Assembly (NCBI GenBank): GCA_027066965.1
Contig: JAMOMT010000173.1
Span: forward strand, 1 to 6,220
DNA from: Archaeoglobaceae archaeon
GTDB taxonomy: Archaea; Halobacteriota; Archaeoglobi; Archaeoglobales; Archaeoglobaceae
DNA length: 6,220 nt
Direction: 5' to 3'
The position numbers and the translations under genes are program-made. The notes under the pieces were generated by a model. It did not search any database. It saw only the letters and a program-made list of their open reading frames with translations, and was not told where the DNA came from. Positions 4,346 through 6,220 of the stretch are shown piece by piece (positions within the stretch are counted from its first letter, which is position 1; each line of letters starts with the position of its first letter).

Positions 4346-5074
4346 ATGCTGAGAGTTGGAAAGTTCGGTCTTGTCAACAACTTCCTGCCGTACTACTTTC
4401 TAAAAGGTTACAAGGTTGTCTCCGCTTCTCCGAAAGAGATGGCCTCGATGCTACTTGAAAGGAAGATAGACTACGCTCCCGTTCCGGCTTACTTCTACCT
4501 CAAGAACTCTGGTAAGCTAAGGCATTACTCGTTCTGCATAGCTTCCGATGGAGAAGTTCTGAGCGTTATAGTTGTTTCGAAAAACGGCAGGATTGGAGAC
4601 AAGATTGCAGTAACTTCCGAGACCATGACTTCCGTTAACCTGCTGAGAATTTTACTTGAGGAGAAGGGGTTGAAAGCGAAGTTGATCCCTGCTGAGTACA
4701 GGAGGGCTGAAGAGCTGCTGAGCATCGCCGACTCCGCTCTCGTGATAGGAGATGAGGCTATAAAGGCGAGGATGATATACAGGGTTGCCATGGATCTGGG
4801 AGAGGAGTGGAAGGACTTAACTGGCTATCCGATGGTTTTCGGGATATCTGCATCTCTCCACGAAGTTGACGCGGAGAAGGTTGACGAAGATCTGGTTGGG
4901 GCCGTTAAGCTTGGGGCGGAGAGGTTTGAAGAGGTAGTAAGAAGAGCATCAGAAAAGTTCAAACTGCCTGAGGAGTTCCTTGAGAAGTACTTTAAAGTTC
5001 TCGTTTACAGGCTTGGCATCAGGGAAAAGAAGGGTATGGAGATTTTTGCGGAGATGTGCGGTTTGAGAGACTGA
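4346..5074 (+). CDS. mqnA: Chorismate dehydratase MqnA (futalosine menaquinone pathway)
   Basis: The 242-residue product fits MqnA, which removes water from chorismate to give 3-[(1-carboxyvinyl)oxy]benzoate, the entry step of the futalosine route to menaquinone. The fold is like a periplasmic binding protein but there is no signal peptide, so it is cytoplasmic. Visible family features are the N-terminal LRVGKFGLVNNFLPYY (2-17), the lobe-crossing segment DYAPVPAYFYL (42-52), a strand resembling VLSVIVVSK (71-79), SETMTSVNLL (91-100), and VIGDEAI (133-139) followed by DLGEEWKDLTGYPMVFG (150-166), which is highly typical of MqnA. The sister enzyme MqnD normally begins with a GxSPCPNDT motif that is absent here. 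The chain is at the short end of the family (about 240-290). Upstream are its own TATA-like element and SD; mqnC follows after 63 bp. Confidence 0.88.
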   Translation: MLRVGKFGLVNNFLPYYFLKGYKVVSASPKEMASMLLERKIDYAPVPAYFYLKNSGKLRHYSFCIASDGEVLSVIVVSKNGRIGDKIAVTSETMTSVNLLRILLEEKGLKAKLIPAEYRRAEELLSIADSALVIGDEAIKARMIYRVAMDLGEEWKDLTGYPMVFGISASLHEVDAEKVDEDLVGAVKLGAERFEEVVRRASEKFKLPEEFLEKYFKVLVYRLGIREKKGMEIFAEMCGLRD

Positions 5075-5087
5075 AACTTAGAATTGT

Positions 5088-5099
5088 GAAGGTTTTAAT
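5088..5099 (+). promoter_or_regulatory. BRE/TATA-like element of mqnC
   Basis: GAAGGTTTTAAT lies in the 63-bp gap after mqnA, with a TTTTA core centred near 5095. The predicted transcription start near 5121 leaves a leader of about 15-17 nt carrying a strong SD. It is nearly the same as the mqnA element (10 of 12 bases), which suggests mqnC can be transcribed separately from mqnA under similar control. Confidence 0.4.
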
Positions 5100-5125
5100 G
5101 GGCTGAAGGTTCGCAACTAGCTAAT

Positions 5126-5132
5126 GGAGGTG
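5126..5132 (+). promoter_or_regulatory. Strong Shine-Dalgarno site of mqnC
   Basis: GGAGGTG is a full match to the archaeal anti-SD, five bases before the ATG at 5138. It decides the start in favour of that ATG over the out-of-frame ATG at 5124. Confidence 0.8.
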
Positions 5133-5137
5133 TACTC

Positions 5138-6220
5138 ATGACTCACAATCCCTATAAAGAGGATATGGACTTTTACGTCGAGAAGAACCTGAAGGGAGAG
5201 AACTTGAGCTTCGAAGAGGCCATGAGACTTTTCAAACTCCCCCTACCGGCTCTTGGCAGAATAGCGGACAGGATAAGGAAGGAGAAGTGTGGGGACCTCG
5301 TAACTTTCGTCGCTGACAGGAACATAAATTACACGAACGTTTGCGTTTCTAAATGCAAGTTCTGCGCTTTCTACGCGAGAAGAAAGGAGGACGAGTACGT
5401 CTTAACATACGACGAGATACTAAGAAAGATAGAGGAAGCGAAGAAGTTCGGTGTTACCCAGATCCTCCTACAGGGGGGCATGAACCCCAACTTGGGTATA
5501 GAATGGTTCGAGAAACTCTTTAGGCTTGTAAAGTCAAAATTCCCAGACATTCAGCTTCACGCCCTTTCCCCTCCTGAAATCCACTTCCTCGCGAAGAAGG
5601 AGGACATGAGCGTAAGGGAAGTTCTCGAAAGGCTGATCGAAGCTGGAATGGATTCTCTGCCGGGAGGGGGAGCTGAGGTTCTCAGTGACAGGGTAAGAAG
5701 GATTGTTAGTCCTAACAAGGTGAACAGCGACGGCTGGATAGAGGTCATGAGAACTGCTCACAGGCTTGGAATAAGGAGCAGCGCGACGATGATGTTCGGA
5801 CACGTTGAGAAAAATGAAGACATAGTCGAGCACCTATTCAGGATCAGAGATTTACAGTCGGAGACTGGAGGGTTTACAGCATTCATCTGTTGGACTTTCC
5901 AACCTGAGAGAACAGAGCTTTACGAAAAAGGGATAGTGAGAGAACCGGTTTCAGCTGCCAGATACCTCCAGGTTCTCGCAGTTGCGAGAATAGTCCTTCA
6001 CAACTTTAGAAATGTTCAGGCTTCTTGGCTCACGCAGGACTTCGACATAGCGTCTCTTGCCCTGTTCTTTGGGGCGAACGACTTTGGCGGGATAATGCTC
6101 GAGGAGAACGTTGTTAGAGCTACGGGGAAGGATTTCAGGCCTGCGAGGATTGAGGAGATCGTTCGAGCAGTCAAGGCAGTTGGAAGGCCAGTAGCTCAGA
6201 GGACGACACTCTACGAGATT
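5138..6220 (+). CDS. mqnC: Cyclic dehypoxanthine futalosine synthase MqnC, 3' end cut by window
   Basis: The frame is open from ATG 5138 to the window edge, giving 361 residues. The family is about 370 residues, so only a few are missing. MqnC is a cytoplasmic radical-SAM enzyme that cyclises dehypoxanthine futalosine. The cluster motif is C69-x3-C73-x2-C76 in DRNINYTNVCVSKCKFCAFY (60-79). LLQGGMNPNLG (110-120), HALSPPEI (141-148), DSLPGGGAEVLSDRVRRIVSP (172-192, Gly-rich segment), SATMMFGHVE (215-224), GGFTAFICWTFQP (244-256), NVQASWLTQ (292-300) and FGANDFGGIMLEENVV (311-326) are all MqnC hallmarks. The related aminofutalosine synthase MqnE lacks the HALSPPEI form. C251 replaces a residue often Pro in the family (FIPWPFQP), a minor variation. 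It lies 63 bp after mqnA with its own SD and promoter-like element. Confidence 0.93.
   Translation, partial: MTHNPYKEDMDFYVEKNLKGENLSFEEAMRLFKLPLPALGRIADRIRKEKCGDLVTFVADRNINYTNVCVSKCKFCAFYARRKEDEYVLTYDEILRKIEEAKKFGVTQILLQGGMNPNLGIEWFEKLFRLVKSKFPDIQLHALSPPEIHFLAKKEDMSVREVLERLIEAGMDSLPGGGAEVLSDRVRRIVSPNKVNSDGWIEVMRTAHRLGIRSSATMMFGHVEKNEDIVEHLFRIRDLQSETGGFTAFICWTFQPERTELYEKGIVREPVSAARYLQVLAVARIVLHNFRNVQASWLTQDFDIASLALFFGANDFGGIMLEENVVRATGKDFRPARIEEIVRAVKAVGRPVAQRTTLYEI

Noticed and set aside
4346..5074. MqnD instead of MqnA
   Set aside because: The MqnD N-terminal GxSPCPNDT-like motif is absent, while IGDEAI followed by DLGEEWKDLTGYPMVFG is typical of MqnA.
5138..6220. MqnE (aminofutalosine synthase) instead of MqnC
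   Set aside because: HALSPPEI, PGGGAE, TMMFGHVE and ASWLTQ in this arrangement are MqnC features; MqnE differs at these points.
1..6220. tRNA genes, CRISPR repeats, insertion sequences or integration sites
   Set aside because: I saw no tRNA-like folds, regularly spaced repeats, transposase motifs or terminal inverted repeats on either strand.
1..6220. An undescribed multi-gene defence or mobile system
   Set aside because: Nearly all genes fall in core metabolic or conserved archaeal families and are densely packed without cargo-like composition. The DUF1284/DUF371 pair and the membrane protein are the only unknowns and show no defence hallmarks.

Overview
The window looks like chromosomal DNA of a euryarchaeon, most likely an Archaeoglobales member (Archaeoglobus, Ferroglobus or Geoglobus type). 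This is inferred from gene content and style. A futalosine-type menaquinone pathway (mqnA, mqnC) sits beside an archaeal MfnA decarboxylase and two families found mainly in archaea (DUF1284, DUF371). Arginine is mostly AGG/AGA and isoleucine often ATA. Promoters are archaeal BRE/TATA type, with several apparently leaderless genes. I saw no mobile element, CRISPR array, tRNA or rRNA. The genes are ordinary core metabolism and I cannot point to a clearly new system; the interest lies in regulation and in three uncharacterised proteins.

Layout. Positions 1-137 hold the 3' end of a UbiD-family decarboxylase gene (+). It runs tail to tail, one base apart, into a molybdenum/tungsten-cofactor operon on the minus strand: mobA (1634-1005) overlapping moaA (1035-139). 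A roughly 100-bp divergent control region (1635-1734) carries two TATA boxes, each about 27 bp from a start codon, with a strong palindrome between them. It separates mobA from mfnA (1735-2877, +), a PLP-dependent tyrosine/aspartate decarboxylase. The mfnA 3' end overlaps by 77 bp, tail to tail, a minus-strand gene for an unrecognised protein with a predicted two-helix membrane hairpin (3385-2801). A second divergent promoter region (3386-3459) leads to a two-gene unit, DUF1284 (3460-3840) and DUF371 (3837-4253), which share an ATGA overlap. Then come mqnA (4346-5074) and mqnC (5138 to the window end, nearly complete), each with its own SD and a very similar BRE/TATA element.

How the genes work together. 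MqnA makes 3-[(1-carboxyvinyl)oxy]benzoate from chorismate. MqnC cyclises dehypoxanthine futalosine, which MqnD then splits. UbiD-family enzymes include the later decarboxylase of this pathway, so the UbiD tail could be linked to it, but the archaeal mevalonate pathway also uses a UbiD homologue. MobA and MoaA act at the nucleotide-attachment end and the first step of pterin cofactor synthesis. MfnA supplies tyramine for methanofuran or beta-alanine for coenzyme A. The DUF1284/DUF371 pair and the membrane protein have no assigned role.
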